From NCBI GenBank assembly GCA_020847535.1, contig JADLBU010000016.1, forward strand, positions 81,064 to 145,063: a stretch of DNA of 64,000 nucleotides, in the 5' to 3' direction. Origin of the DNA: Phycisphaerales bacterium. GTDB taxonomy: Bacteria; Planctomycetota; Phycisphaerae; Phycisphaerales; UBA1924. This document shows, piece after piece, positions 24,827 to 33,739 of this stretch. A model generated the notes under the pieces. It saw only the letters and a program-made list of their open reading frames with translations. It had not been told where the DNA came from and searched no databases. A program made the translations under genes and the position numbers. Positions within the stretch are counted from its first letter, which is position 1. The number at the start of each line of letters is the position of its first letter.

Positions 24827-27292
24827 CCTCCGCACCGGCAGGTTCCACCGACGCGTATCCAGCGCTGCATCGACCCCCGCCGACCCCTCAAAGGTCGCCT
24901 TCGCGTTCGCGAGCTTCCGCCAGATCAGCACCGAGAACCCGAAACACACAATCAGCGAGCCGCCCCACACCGCGCCGGCAATCATCCGGTACTCCTTGTC
25001 CAGCCGCTCGCTCCCCGCCGCCGCCGGCTGCCGGACCTCGGTCGATGCTCCATCCGCCCGCCGCTCCCGCGCTGCATTCGCCTGGCTTGCGAGCGCCGTC
25101 ACCAGCGTGTCGAGGATCCGAAGCGTGCTCTCGGATCCCTCCCCGTGCCACTCGAGCTTCAGCTCGCCGGGCTTGGCCGAGGCGTACGACAGGTGCTTCT
25201 TGGCCGCCGCCGCCAGGTCGCTCCCCCGCGACAGCTCTGTGATCCCGCGACGCTCCATCCGCTCGGCCGCCACATCGATGAAGCGCGGATCGGCGATCAT
25301 CTTCTCGTGGAATGCCTGCCATTCCTGGTAGTCCCCCTCCGTCAACGGCCGCCCGCGCGGATCCGCCGAAAGGATCGCGTGTGCTGCGTACTGCCCGGGA
25401 ATCACCGCCTGCGTGCCGAACCAGCTCAACACCCCCAGGATCGCCGCCGCCGCCGTCCCGTAGAAGATCAGCGCTGCCGTCCGTCCGCTCGCCCGCTTGC
25501 GCTCCGATTTCTTGTGCGCTGCCGTGATCGCCTCGCGGGCATCCGCCAGCTCCTGGCGCATCCCCAGGATCCGCTCGGCCTGCTCGAATCGGGTTGCCAG
25601 TGCATCCTCGGCCTTCTTGACCTTCTGCACCCGCTCACGGCTCAACGCCTTGGCGAGGGTCAGTCGCTCCCGTCGCCGCCGGATCTCCGCCGGATGAGCC
25701 TCCCGGCCCTTCCCGGTCGAGGCCGACCGCAGATCCTGGATCGTCGCGCGTGCCTTCTGCAGCTCGGCCTCGAGCTTCTTGGATGAGCTCTCCATCTCCT
25801 TTCGCTCATCACGCATCTGCACCAGCGTCTCACACGCCTTCCGCAGCCGGTCCGCCAGCGCTGCGTGCTCGGCATCATTCATCGCCGGCGCCGGCCGGCT
25901 CGCCAGCTCCTCCAGCTCTTCCCGCGTCTTCTTCAACTCCTCCCGGGCCTGATCGAGCTGTTTCTGCCACGCGGCCGATTTCTCCTCGGATGCCGCAAGC
26001 GCTGCCTCAGTCTCGGCGATCTGCGATTCAAGCTCCTTGACCCGCCCCGATGCCGCTTTGGCGCCCGCGTTCGCCTCGGCATGCTGGCGTTCAAGCTCCG
26101 CGATCCGGCTCGAACCACCCTTGCTCGCCTTGGAAGTCTCCCCGAGCTGTCGCTCCAGCTCCGCGATCCGTCCCGCGCTCGCTTCACTCGCCGCAACCGC
26201 CTCGCCCAACTGCCGCTCAAGCTCGGCGATCCTGCCGTTGAGCGCAGCGTTCGCCGCCTGCGCTTCCTTGCTCTTGGTCTGTGAGGCCCCCGCCTGCTCC
26301 TGCGCTGCTCGGCGGGCTTCCTCAAGCTGCCGCGCCAGATCCTGGCACTTGGCCGAGAGCTGCTCCGCCGCGACATCACCAGCCTTGGCGGTGCGAGCCC
26401 GGTCTTCGAGCTCCCGAGCCTGCGAATCAAGCTGCGCCCGCTGCCGATCGTTCTCGGCCTGGCGATCATCCAGCTCGTGCCGCAGCTTCTGGAGATCCAG
26501 CCGGCTCTGCTCCAGCGTCTGCCGATCCCGATCGATGTCGCCCCCCAGTTGCCTCAGCCGCGCCTGCTGGGAATCCAGCTCCCCGCGCTGGGCATCAAGC
26601 TGCCGGCGCTGGCCCTCGATCGCCTCGCGCTGCGATGCCATCTCGGCGTTCTTGCGCTCGATCCCCTGACGCTGTTCCTCTAGCGCTCGCCGATCCTCCT
26701 CAAGCTTGGCTGCGGCGCTGGCGATCCCGGTCTTGCGAGCCTCGAAATCCGCAGATCCGCGTGTGAAGGATTCCCGCTGGGCCTCCAGCGCATTGGAGCG
26801 TGCATCAAGCTCCGCGGCATGTGCGTTGAGCTCCGCCGTGCGGCGCTCGGCCTGCCGCGTTGCATCATCCAGCTTGGCCTGGAGCTGCGCCTGGAGTTGG
26901 CTCGCCGCGTTCTCGCGAGCTGCGAGCGTCGAGAGCCGCTCATCAAGCTGCCCCTTGGCCTTCTCAAGCTCCGCTTGACGCTCATCCAGCCGCTTCCAGC
27001 GATCACCCAGCGAGGCGGTCGCCTGCGTGACCTCCCGCTCCCGCGCTGCCAGCTCTTCCCGGCGTGTCTGAAGCTCGGCCTCCGCCGACGCCATCTGTTC
27101 GGTTCGCCGCTTGAGCTCATCCGTCAGCGCCTGCCGCTGCGCGTGCAGCTTCTTCAGGCTGTCCAGCCCGACCTCAAACTCCTCCAGCACCGAAAGCACA
27201 TCATCCCCCGGCGCCGGACCACCCGCCTCGGGGCTTCCCGGTGGGGAACCCGCGGCGGGCCGCGTGCCTGGCTTTGGGGAAGACTCACTCAT
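24824..27292 (-). CDS. long coiled-coil protein with two membrane helices around a Wzz-like exported domain
   Basis: An 822-residue protein. Residues about 45-570 are heptad-rich, Glu/Arg/Ala/Gln-rich coiled coil. Then come a basic stretch, a membrane helix (AALIFYGTAAAAILGVLSWF), an exported domain of about 140 residues (AAHAILSADPRGRPLTEGDY onward), and a second membrane helix (GAVWGGSLIVCFGFSVLIW). Two helices flanking an exported alpha-beta domain is the layout of Wzz/polysaccharide co-polymerases, but there both ends are short. The start at ATG 27292 is chosen because the upstream frame is Pro/Arg-rich and random-looking. A scaffold or chain-length role is inference only. Confidence 0.7.
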   Translation of the reverse strand: MSESSPKPGTRPAAGSPPGSPEAGGPAPGDDVLSVLEEFEVGLDSLKKLHAQRQALTDELKRRTEQMASAEAELQTRREELAAREREVTQATASLGDRWKRLDERQAELEKAKGQLDERLSTLAARENAASQLQAQLQAKLDDATRQAERRTAELNAHAAELDARSNALEAQRESFTRGSADFEARKTGIASAAAKLEEDRRALEEQRQGIERKNAEMASQREAIEGQRRQLDAQRGELDSQQARLRQLGGDIDRDRQTLEQSRLDLQKLRHELDDRQAENDRQRAQLDSQARELEDRARTAKAGDVAAEQLSAKCQDLARQLEEARRAAQEQAGASQTKSKEAQAANAALNGRIAELERQLGEAVAASEASAGRIAELERQLGETSKASKGGSSRIAELERQHAEANAGAKAASGRVKELESQIAETEAALAASEEKSAAWQKQLDQAREELKKTREELEELASRPAPAMNDAEHAALADRLRKACETLVQMRDERKEMESSSKKLEAELQKARATIQDLRSASTGKGREAHPAEIRRRRERLTLAKALSRERVQKVKKAEDALATRFEQAERILGMRQELADAREAITAAHKKSERKRASGRTAALIFYGTAAAAILGVLSWFGTQAVIPGQYAAHAILSADPRGRPLTEGDYQEWQAFHEKMIADPRFIDVAAERMERRGITELSRGSDLAAAAKKHLSYASAKPGELKLEWHGEGSESTLRILDTLVTALASQANAARERRADGASTEVRQPAAAGSERLDKEYRMIAGAVWGGSLIVCFGFSVLIWRKLANAKATFEGSAGVDAALDTRRWNLPVRR

Positions 27293-27478
27293 CGCGGCGA
27301 CCACGGTCCGCGGGCGCACGGGCACCACGGGCCGACGACGGACCGGGATTGCACGCCGTCCAGGGCGGACACAACGAAGTATCGGCCCTCCGGAATCCGG
27401 TCTGAATCCGGGGCTTGCGCGAGGTTTCCCTTGAGGTAAATAGCCCGTCCAATAACCCCATTCCAACCCGAGTATTCC

Positions 27479-27508
27479 GCCGCTGTGCCGCTGTGCCGCT
27501 GTGCCAGT
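27479..27508. repeat. 8-bp tandem repeat (GTGCCGCT)
   Basis: About three copies followed by a diverged GTGCCAGT, in the region between the divergent coiled-coil and aldose epimerase genes. Confidence 0.55.
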
Positions 27509-27570
27509 GTCTGGCTCTGGCGCTGGTCGTCGATGTGAACCACCCTCAACCCTGATAACGTTCCCGGACC

Positions 27571-28500
27571 ATGCCCCCCCAGCGCTGCCTCCTCGAAAAT
27601 GACCTGCTCCGCGCCGAGATCGATCCGGCGGTGGGGGCCTGCATCACAGACCTGGCGATCCGGGGGCCTCGCGCCCACGGATGGCCCATCCTCCGCCGCT
27701 CTCCGGGGATCGTGAACCGCGGCGAGGACACCGCCTGCTATCTGCTTTCACCCTGGAGCAACCGCATCCGGGATGCCGCCTTCCGCTTCAACGGCCGCGA
27801 CATACGGCTCCGCCCCAACTGGCCTGATGGCACCGCGATCCACGGAGATGTCCGGGATCGCCCCTGGCGCATCCTCGACCGCTCCCCCGTCTCCGCCCGA
27901 CTCCTCTTCGACAGCCGTGCGCACGACAACATCAACTGGCCCTGGTCGTTCACCACACAGGCACGCTTTGAACTCACCGAGCAGGGCCTGGAATGCGACC
28001 TCTCGATCACCAACACCGATGAATCCGTCATGCCCGCCGGCGGCGGCTTTCACCCCTTCTTCAGCCGCACGCTGTGGGATGTCCGAGATGAGATCCAAGT
28101 GCGAGCCGCCGTCACCGGCCGCTACCCGTGCGAGCGCATCATGCCCACCGGCCCCGCGAGCATGGATGATCTTTGCGAGCGACTGAACCGCGGCACATCC
28201 CTCGACATGCCGCTTGATGATGTCTTCGACTGCCCAACAGGTCGCGCCGAACTCCGGTGGACCAGGAGCGGCGTGCGGGCATCGTTCGATTCCTCTTCGA
28301 ACTTCGGGCACCTGGTCATCTTCTCACCCATCGCGGGCAACGGCTCCCCATACCCCTTCTTCTGCGTCGAGCCGGTGAGCATGGTGAACGATGGGTTCAA
28401 CCTGATGGCCTCGGGCCAGGTCCGGAGCCACGGCGTGCAGGTGCTCCAGCCCGGGGAGCGCCTCGACCTCTCATGGCGGATGCGGATCTCGATCGACTGA
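27571..28500 (+). CDS. aldose 1-epimerase family protein
   Basis: A 309-residue cytosolic protein of the galactose-mutarotase fold. Recognisable features are an early VGACITDLAIRG strand, LLSPWSNRIRDAAF near residue 66 (the NxR substrate-binding segment), a His in TAIHGDVRDRPW, and a late Glu in FFCVEPVSMVNDGFN that acts as catalytic base in the family. It would interconvert alpha and beta anomers of a hexose or a hexose-6-phosphate. TGATAAC lies about 12 bases before the ATG as a possible -10 box. Confidence 0.88.
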   Translation: MPPQRCLLENDLLRAEIDPAVGACITDLAIRGPRAHGWPILRRSPGIVNRGEDTACYLLSPWSNRIRDAAFRFNGRDIRLRPNWPDGTAIHGDVRDRPWRILDRSPVSARLLFDSRAHDNINWPWSFTTQARFELTEQGLECDLSITNTDESVMPAGGGFHPFFSRTLWDVRDEIQVRAAVTGRYPCERIMPTGPASMDDLCERLNRGTSLDMPLDDVFDCPTGRAELRWTRSGVRASFDSSSNFGHLVIFSPIAGNGSPYPFFCVEPVSMVNDGFNLMASGQVRSHGVQVLQPGERLDLSWRMRISID

Positions 28501-28505
28501 TGCCC

Positions 28506-28536
28506 TTGACCTCCCAGCGCTGCCCTCTGGTAGACT
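28506..28536 (+). promoter_or_regulatory. promoter of the first DUF1801 gene
   Basis: TTGACC at 28506-28511 and TAGACT at 28531-28536, 19 bases apart, with the ATG at 28546 only 9 bases after the -10. The -35 lies across the end of the epimerase gene. A near-leaderless transcript is inferred. Confidence 0.5.
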
Positions 28537-28545
28537 GTCCCCGCC

Positions 28546-29169
28546 ATGCAGAGCAAAGCCGCCACCGTCGAGCAATACATCGCCGAGCTGCCCGAAGATC
28601 GCAGAGGAGCTATCCAGGCGATCCGGGATGTGATCCGCAAGAACCTGGACAAGGGCTACGAAGAAGGCATGTCCTACGGGATGATCGTGTACTGCATCCC
28701 GCACAGCATCTACCCCCACGGGTACCACTGCACTCCCAAGCAGGCCTTGCCGTTCACGGGGCTGGCATCGCAGAAGCAGTACATCTCGATGTACCTGGGA
28801 TCGGTGGACTGCTGGTGCGATCAGGAAGAGCCCAGCGAGGAAGGCAAGTGGTTCAAGCAAGCCTGGCTCAAGACCGGCCGCAAGCTGGACATGGGCAAGT
28901 CGTGCATCCGCGTCAAGACGCTCGCGGATGTCCCGCTGGAAGTGGTGGGGGAGTCGATCCGGCGCATGCCCGTCAAGAAGTTCATCGAGTACTACGAAGC
29001 CAGCCTCCGGAGAATCGGAAAAACGCCCGATGGAAAACGCATCCCAGCGGTGCCCAGCCCCAAGTCACGGGCGATCGCCGAGGGGCGATTGAAGCCGGGA
29101 AAAAAGAAGGCAGTGAAGAAGCAACCGGTGAAGAAGAACGCCGTGAAAAAGCCCGCGAAGAAGAAGTGA
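28546..29169 (+). CDS. DUF1801 protein with Lys-rich tail (first of a tandem pair)
   Basis: A 207-residue protein. Residues 1-160 match the DUF1801/YdhG-like fold (starts TVEQYIAELPEDRRGAIQAI; contains MSYGMIVYCIP). The last 40 residues are an unstructured tail of Lys/Ala/Pro with four copies of the pattern (A/P)VKK. The neighbour at 29210 is a close paralogue, with roughly two thirds of the core identical by eye. DUF1801 function is unknown; the tail resembles those of basic nucleic-acid-binding proteins. Confidence 0.8.
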   Translation: MQSKAATVEQYIAELPEDRRGAIQAIRDVIRKNLDKGYEEGMSYGMIVYCIPHSIYPHGYHCTPKQALPFTGLASQKQYISMYLGSVDCWCDQEEPSEEGKWFKQAWLKTGRKLDMGKSCIRVKTLADVPLEVVGESIRRMPVKKFIEYYEASLRRIGKTPDGKRIPAVPSPKSRAIAEGRLKPGKKKAVKKQPVKKNAVKKPAKKK

Positions 29170-29194
29170 GGCCCCATTCGCAGCACCGGTCATG

Positions 29195-29200
29195 TAGAAT
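29195..29200 (+). promoter_or_regulatory. -10 box of the second DUF1801 gene
   Basis: TAGAAT, 9 bases before the ATG at 29210; same spacing as the box in front of the first copy, so the promoter was probably duplicated with the gene. Confidence 0.4.
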
Positions 29201-29209
29201 GGCCGGATC

Positions 29210-29845
29210 ATGCAAAGCAAAGCCACCACCGTCGAGCAATACATCGCGGAGCTTCCCGCGGATCGGCGAGCGGCGATCCAGGCGGTGCGCGAGGTCATAC
29301 TCAAAAACCTCGACAAGGGATACGTCGAGCGGATGTCGTACGGGATGATCGGGTACGCGATCCCGCACAGCATCTATCCGCACGGGTATCACTGCGATCC
29401 GAAGCAGCCGCTGCCGTTCGCGGGGCTTGCATCGCAGAAACAGCACATGTCGATGCACCTGATGTCACTGTACGAAGGATGGAATGAGCAGGATGCGGCG
29501 GGAAAGCACACCAGGTGGTTCAAGGAGGCCTGGGCAAAGGCCGGCAAGAAGCTGGATATGGGAAAGGCGTGTATCCGCTTCAAGCAGCTCGACGATGTCC
29601 CGCTGGAGGTCGTCGGCGAGGCGATCCGCAGAACCCCCGTCAAGACCTACATCGAGTTCTACGAAGCCGCGCTGCGGGACATGGGCAAGACCCCCGACGG
29701 CAAGAAAATCCCGGGAGGCAAGCCCGCATCAGCTCGACCCCGCTCGGCCAAGGCCGATGCCGCAAAGCCGACCCGCGCCAAGAAGAAGATCGCCAAGAAA
29801 GCCGCGAAAAAGACCGCCAAAAAGACCCGCACCCGTTCCCGCTGA
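29210..29845 (+). CDS. DUF1801 protein with Lys-rich tail (second of a tandem pair)
   Basis: A 211-residue paralogue of the preceding protein: starts MQSKATTVEQYIAELPADRR and keeps SYGMIGYAIPHSIYPHGYHC. The tail is longer and richer in AKKxAKK repeats (KKIAKKAAKKTAKKTRTRSR). The two copies differ most in the loop around residues 85-100 and in the tail. The gene lies 40 bases behind the first copy with its own -10 box. Confidence 0.8.
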   Translation: MQSKATTVEQYIAELPADRRAAIQAVREVILKNLDKGYVERMSYGMIGYAIPHSIYPHGYHCDPKQPLPFAGLASQKQHMSMHLMSLYEGWNEQDAAGKHTRWFKEAWAKAGKKLDMGKACIRFKQLDDVPLEVVGEAIRRTPVKTYIEFYEAALRDMGKTPDGKKIPGGKPASARPRSAKADAAKPTRAKKKIAKKAAKKTAKKTRTRSR

Positions 29846-30085
29846 ACCAACTCCGATCCTGCCCCCGCAATTCCTCCCCGCGCCCCTCTGCGCTCTCCGC
29901 GACCTCATTCAATGAGATCGGCGATGTTGTAACGTACGGATCGGATCTCCGCGTTCCAATTCCGAATCGCCATCACCTCCCGCCACGCATACCTCATGCA
30001 AACGGCGGCCAGGGGTCGATATGTCCCAATTGTGGGCAGTCGTGGGGCCCGTGGGGGCTCGTCGGGCACTCTGGAGGCTCATTAC

Positions 30086-30544
30086 ATGCTTCGAGCGATC
30101 GCCAGCGTCATCCTCGGCTACATCGTCATGGCCGTCATCGTCTTTGGCGGCCTCACCGCCGCATACCTCGCCATGGGCACCGACAAGGCCTTCAAGCCCA
30201 ACTCGTTCGATGTCTCGACGATCTGGATCATCGTGGCGTTCATCGTCGGAATGATCGCCGCGCTCCTCGGCGGCCTGGTCAGCCGGAAGATCGCCCGCAC
30301 CGGCACGCCCCCCAAGGTGCTCGCCGGCATCGTCCTGGTCCTGGGCCTCCTCATGGCGTTCGGAGCGATGAACGCCACGGCTCCCACCGAGCCCCGCCCC
30401 GCGACCATGTCCAACATCGATGCGATGCAAAAGGCCCAGACCCCCGCCTGGATCCAGTGCGCCAACGGCGTGATCGGCTGCGTCGGCGTCCTCATCGGCG
30501 CCGGCCTCGTCAAGTCCCGCCCCGCTGTCTCACCCGCGGCCTGA
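30086..30544 (+). CDS. small membrane protein of unknown function
   Basis: A 152-residue protein with four hydrophobic segments: about 5-27, 45-65, 78-97 and 124-143. GGAGG lies eight bases before ATG 30086, which decides the start. No motif identifies a function. Pairs of charged residues lie in the loops (SRKIARTG). Confidence 0.7.
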   Translation: MLRAIASVILGYIVMAVIVFGGLTAAYLAMGTDKAFKPNSFDVSTIWIIVAFIVGMIAALLGGLVSRKIARTGTPPKVLAGIVLVLGLLMAFGAMNATAPTEPRPATMSNIDAMQKAQTPAWIQCANGVIGCVGVLIGAGLVKSRPAVSPAA

Positions 30545-30579
30545 TCAGCCCACCTCGGAATCACACTCCCCGATTCCTG

Positions 30580-30606
30580 ATCCGCGTCATCCGCGAAATC
30601 CGCGGC
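30580..30606. repeat. 9-bp tandem repeat (ATCCGCGNN)
   Basis: ATCCGCGTC, ATCCGCGAA, ATCCGCGGC between two convergent genes, ending a few bases from the stop codon of the NTF2-like gene. Confidence 0.6.
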
Positions 30607-30611
30607 CGTCT

Positions 30612-30983
30612 TCATCTGTAGTGCGACACCGACCGCACGATCCTCCCCGCCCCGTTGAGAAAGAAGACCTCCGCCGCTATCTCGCCCGACATCCGGCGAT
30701 ACACCAGGATCACGCTCTCCTGCCCCGTCATCACGTGCATCGGGCTGAACCGCACGACCCCCGCCGGAGTTGGGTTCCGCTCAAACGCCCGCCGGAAGTA
30801 CTCCCGGACCACCGCGATCCCTCGAAGCGTGTGATCGTCCGTCCCGTTGAACCTGGCGATGAACGGCGAGCTGTGCTCGATCGCATCGTCATAGCACGCC
30901 ATGATCCCATCGAGATCCCCCGCGTTCCACGCGGCGTACCAGCGGTCTGCGAAGGACGCTGCATCGGCAGGTGTCAGGGCCAT
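30612..30983 (-). CDS. NTF2/SnoaL-like protein
   Basis: A 123-residue protein starting MALTPADAASFADRWYAAWN. The pattern W-x-x-x-W-N-x-x-D, then MACYDDAIEHSSPF, and the closing EVFFLNGAGRIVRSVSHY match the SnoaL/NTF2 cone fold. Members include ketosteroid-isomerase-like enzymes and small-molecule binders; substrate unknown. An alternative start eight codons upstream exists. Confidence 0.75.
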   Translation of the reverse strand: MALTPADAASFADRWYAAWNAGDLDGIMACYDDAIEHSSPFIARFNGTDDHTLRGIAVVREYFRRAFERNPTPAGVVRFSPMHVMTGQESVILVYRRMSGEIAAEVFFLNGAGRIVRSVSHYR

Positions 30984-31215
30984 GCCACAAGGTACCCGGC
31001 CTGTCAAGGCCGGGGCAGGTCACAGCCAGGCCGGTCCGCCCCTGCCCCAATCGACCCAATATGCCAGGGCACGCCCGAACGGTGCGCCGGCCGATCCACG
31101 GCCAGCATTCCTTCCGTCTTGCAGAAAGGCCGTGTCACGCGAGCACCAAAGTTGTAGACTGATCACTCCTGTGTTCCATCGACACTTCGTACCCCTCCGT
31201 CGTGAGGACCACGCC

Positions 31216-33645
31216 ATGGCTGGCCGTGCGGTGCCCTCCTGTCTTGCCTGTTTGGCCACACTCACCGTGGCTGGCTGTCTTTCCACCTCTGAACTCGAGG
31301 CTCGGCACGATGGAGATGAGATGGAGACCCCCGGTGCGCCGCGAGAGGCGTACATCTGGCGCCGCAAGGCATGGGTCGATGAGCAAGGCCAGATCGCACC
31401 AGGCGCCTACGCCGCGGCCCTGAAGCAGCGAGACGCGATGCTCGCCGCAACCGCCACCACACGCGGCGGCGGCATCAACTCCCTCTCCTGGACCAGCCGA
31501 GGTCCTGACAACATCGGCGGGCGCACGCGATCGCTCCTGATTCATCCCGTACAGACCAACCGTCTCTGGGCGGGAGCCGTCGGCGGTGGGATCTGGTCAA
31601 GCATCGACGGTGGCTTGCACTGGACGGCGATCAACGACCGAGAGGCCAATCTCGCGATCTGCTCGATGGCGATGGCGCCCTCTGATCCGGCGATCATGTA
31701 CGCCGGGACCGGCGAACAACACATCGCCGGCGATGGGGTGCATGGAATCGGTATCTACAAATCGACCGACACCGGCGCAACATGGACCCTCCTGCCCGCG
31801 ACCGAGACCTGGGCCGGCCACAATGTCGTCTCGATCGCGGTCAGCCCCGGTAATCCGAACTCGATCCTCGTCGGCCGGATCAACGGCGGTGTCTACCGGT
31901 CCACCAACGGCGGTGCGACCTGGAGCAACCCGTACTCCGCTCGCGGCGCCCACTGTGTCGCCATCGACCCCACCAACCCAAACAACTGCATCGCCGCCAT
32001 TCTCGATTACAGCCTGATCTACGGCGGCTGGTTTAACCGCTGCGTGTACAGCACCAACGCCGGCCTTTCGTGGAGCGTCTGCACGGGTCTGAACGCCAAG
32101 CCCGGATACGGCCGCATCCAGCTCGCCTACGCCCCAAGCTCACCCAACATCGTCTACGCGACGTACACCGACGGCAAGGTGTACAAGAGCACCGACGGCG
32201 GCAAGAGCTATGCACCCGTTACGACCGAGGGCTCTACCCGCATCGACACATGGGCCGCCCCTCTGTGGGTCGATCCCACCAACCCCGATTTCATCGTCAC
32301 AGGGACTGGAACCGCCCATGTGGCGAGATCCACCGATGGCGGTGTCACAATCCAGCAGATCAGCAACGGCTACATCAACACGATCGATCCGCACCCCGAC
32401 ATCCAGAGCGTCGTCGCCGATCCCGGCTTCAACGGCACCACCAACACGCGTGTCTACGTCACTACCGACGGAGCCACCTACCGCACGGACAACATCTACA
32501 CCGCCGCGATGGGGTCGGGATGGACGCGGCTGGACAAGACCAACCGCACCACGCAGTTCTACAGCGCGGTCGGCGATGGACCCACCGGCCGTCTTTACGG
32601 CGGAACGCAGGACAACGGATGCCTGCTGCTGAAGCCCGGCTCCGACAATGCGACGTTTCCCTTCGGCGGCGATGGAGGCTTCTCGGCGATCGATTCGCTC
32701 AACCCCAACTACATCTACGGCGAGTTCATCTACCTCATGATCCACCGGGCGATCGGCTCCGGCGGCGGGCAGTACATGGTCAAAGATCTTGCCGATGCTG
32801 GCAACGCCGCCAACTTCATCGCGCCGTTCATCCTCGATCCCAACAACCCGCTCACGATGCTCGCCGGTGGCAACAGCCTCTGGCGGAACACCAACGCCCG
32901 AAACGGCGCGCTCTCTCCCTGGAAATCCATCCGACCGGGCACGGGCCAGTACATCTCCGCGATCGCGATCGCCAAGGGTGACTCGGCGACGATCTGGATT
33001 GCCCAGAACGATGCCAAGATCTACCGAACCACCACCGGCACGGCGACTTCCCCCACATGGCTAACCGTGGATGACAACGGCGCCACAAACCCCCTTCCCG
33101 CTCGCTACGTCTCCCGAATCCTCATCGACCCCGCCGACAAGCAGACCGTCTATGTCTGCCTCGGCGGCTTCAGCCCGGACAATCTCTGGAAGACCACCGA
33201 TGGTGGCGCCACTTGGGCCGATATCACGGGTGAAAACACCACCGGTCTCCCCAGCGCTCCCATCAGGGGGATCGCCCGCCACCCCCACCACGCCGGCTGG
33301 CTCTACGTCGCCACCGAAGTCGGCATCTTCACCACCACCGATGGCGGCGCCCACTGGTCCACCACCAACGATGGCCCCGCGAACGTCTCGGTCGATGAAA
33401 TCAACTTCCTCAACAACTCCACCGACACCCTGATCGCCGGCACCCACGGCCGCGGCCTCTTCACCGCCATGGTCATCGACTGCCTCTCCGACACCGACCA
33501 CAACGGCTTTGTCGACACCGATGACTTCGATGCGTTCGTCGCCTTCTTCTCGGCCGGCGATCCCCGAGCCGATGTCGATGAATCCGGATTCGTCGATCTC
33601 AATGACTTCACGCTCTTTGTGCAGAGATTTGAGGCGGGCTGCTGA
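31216..33645 (+). CDS. surface lipoprotein with BNR/sortilin-type beta-propeller and GC-type dockerin end
   Basis: An 809-residue protein. Residues 1-21 are a lipoprotein signal with lipobox TVAGC (Cys21). The body holds many blades of the BNR type (GIYKSTDTGATWTLL, GVYRSTNGGATWSN, KVYKSTDGGKSY, NLWKTTDGGATWADI), as in sialidases, VPS10 propellers and photosynthesis-stability factors. The catalytic residues of sialidases are not evident, so a binding role is likelier. The end has CLSDTDHNGFVDTDDFDAFV, a second loop DVDESGFVDLNDF and a final FEAGC. ATG 31216 follows GAGG by eight bases. Confidence 0.85.
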   Translation: MAGRAVPSCLACLATLTVAGCLSTSELEARHDGDEMETPGAPREAYIWRRKAWVDEQGQIAPGAYAAALKQRDAMLAATATTRGGGINSLSWTSRGPDNIGGRTRSLLIHPVQTNRLWAGAVGGGIWSSIDGGLHWTAINDREANLAICSMAMAPSDPAIMYAGTGEQHIAGDGVHGIGIYKSTDTGATWTLLPATETWAGHNVVSIAVSPGNPNSILVGRINGGVYRSTNGGATWSNPYSARGAHCVAIDPTNPNNCIAAILDYSLIYGGWFNRCVYSTNAGLSWSVCTGLNAKPGYGRIQLAYAPSSPNIVYATYTDGKVYKSTDGGKSYAPVTTEGSTRIDTWAAPLWVDPTNPDFIVTGTGTAHVARSTDGGVTIQQISNGYINTIDPHPDIQSVVADPGFNGTTNTRVYVTTDGATYRTDNIYTAAMGSGWTRLDKTNRTTQFYSAVGDGPTGRLYGGTQDNGCLLLKPGSDNATFPFGGDGGFSAIDSLNPNYIYGEFIYLMIHRAIGSGGGQYMVKDLADAGNAANFIAPFILDPNNPLTMLAGGNSLWRNTNARNGALSPWKSIRPGTGQYISAIAIAKGDSATIWIAQNDAKIYRTTTGTATSPTWLTVDDNGATNPLPARYVSRILIDPADKQTVYVCLGGFSPDNLWKTTDGGATWADITGENTTGLPSAPIRGIARHPHHAGWLYVATEVGIFTTTDGGAHWSTTNDGPANVSVDEINFLNNSTDTLIAGTHGRGLFTAMVIDCLSDTDHNGFVDTDDFDAFVAFFSAGDPRADVDESGFVDLNDFTLFVQRFEAGC

Positions 33646-33685
33646 AGACGACTCCGTGGTCGTGTCGTCGTGCTCGTCTGCCGCT

Positions 33686-33720
33686 TCTCGCGGCACAGGC
33701 ATCCTGCCTGCGGCTTCCTC
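33686..33720. repeat. dispersed palindrome (GGCACAGGCATCCTGCC family)
   Basis: TCTCGCGGCACAGGCATCC then TGCCTGCGGC; intergenic, between the convergent propeller and methyltransferase genes. Confidence 0.75.
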
Positions 33721-33739
33721 ATCCACGCGTAGAACCCGT

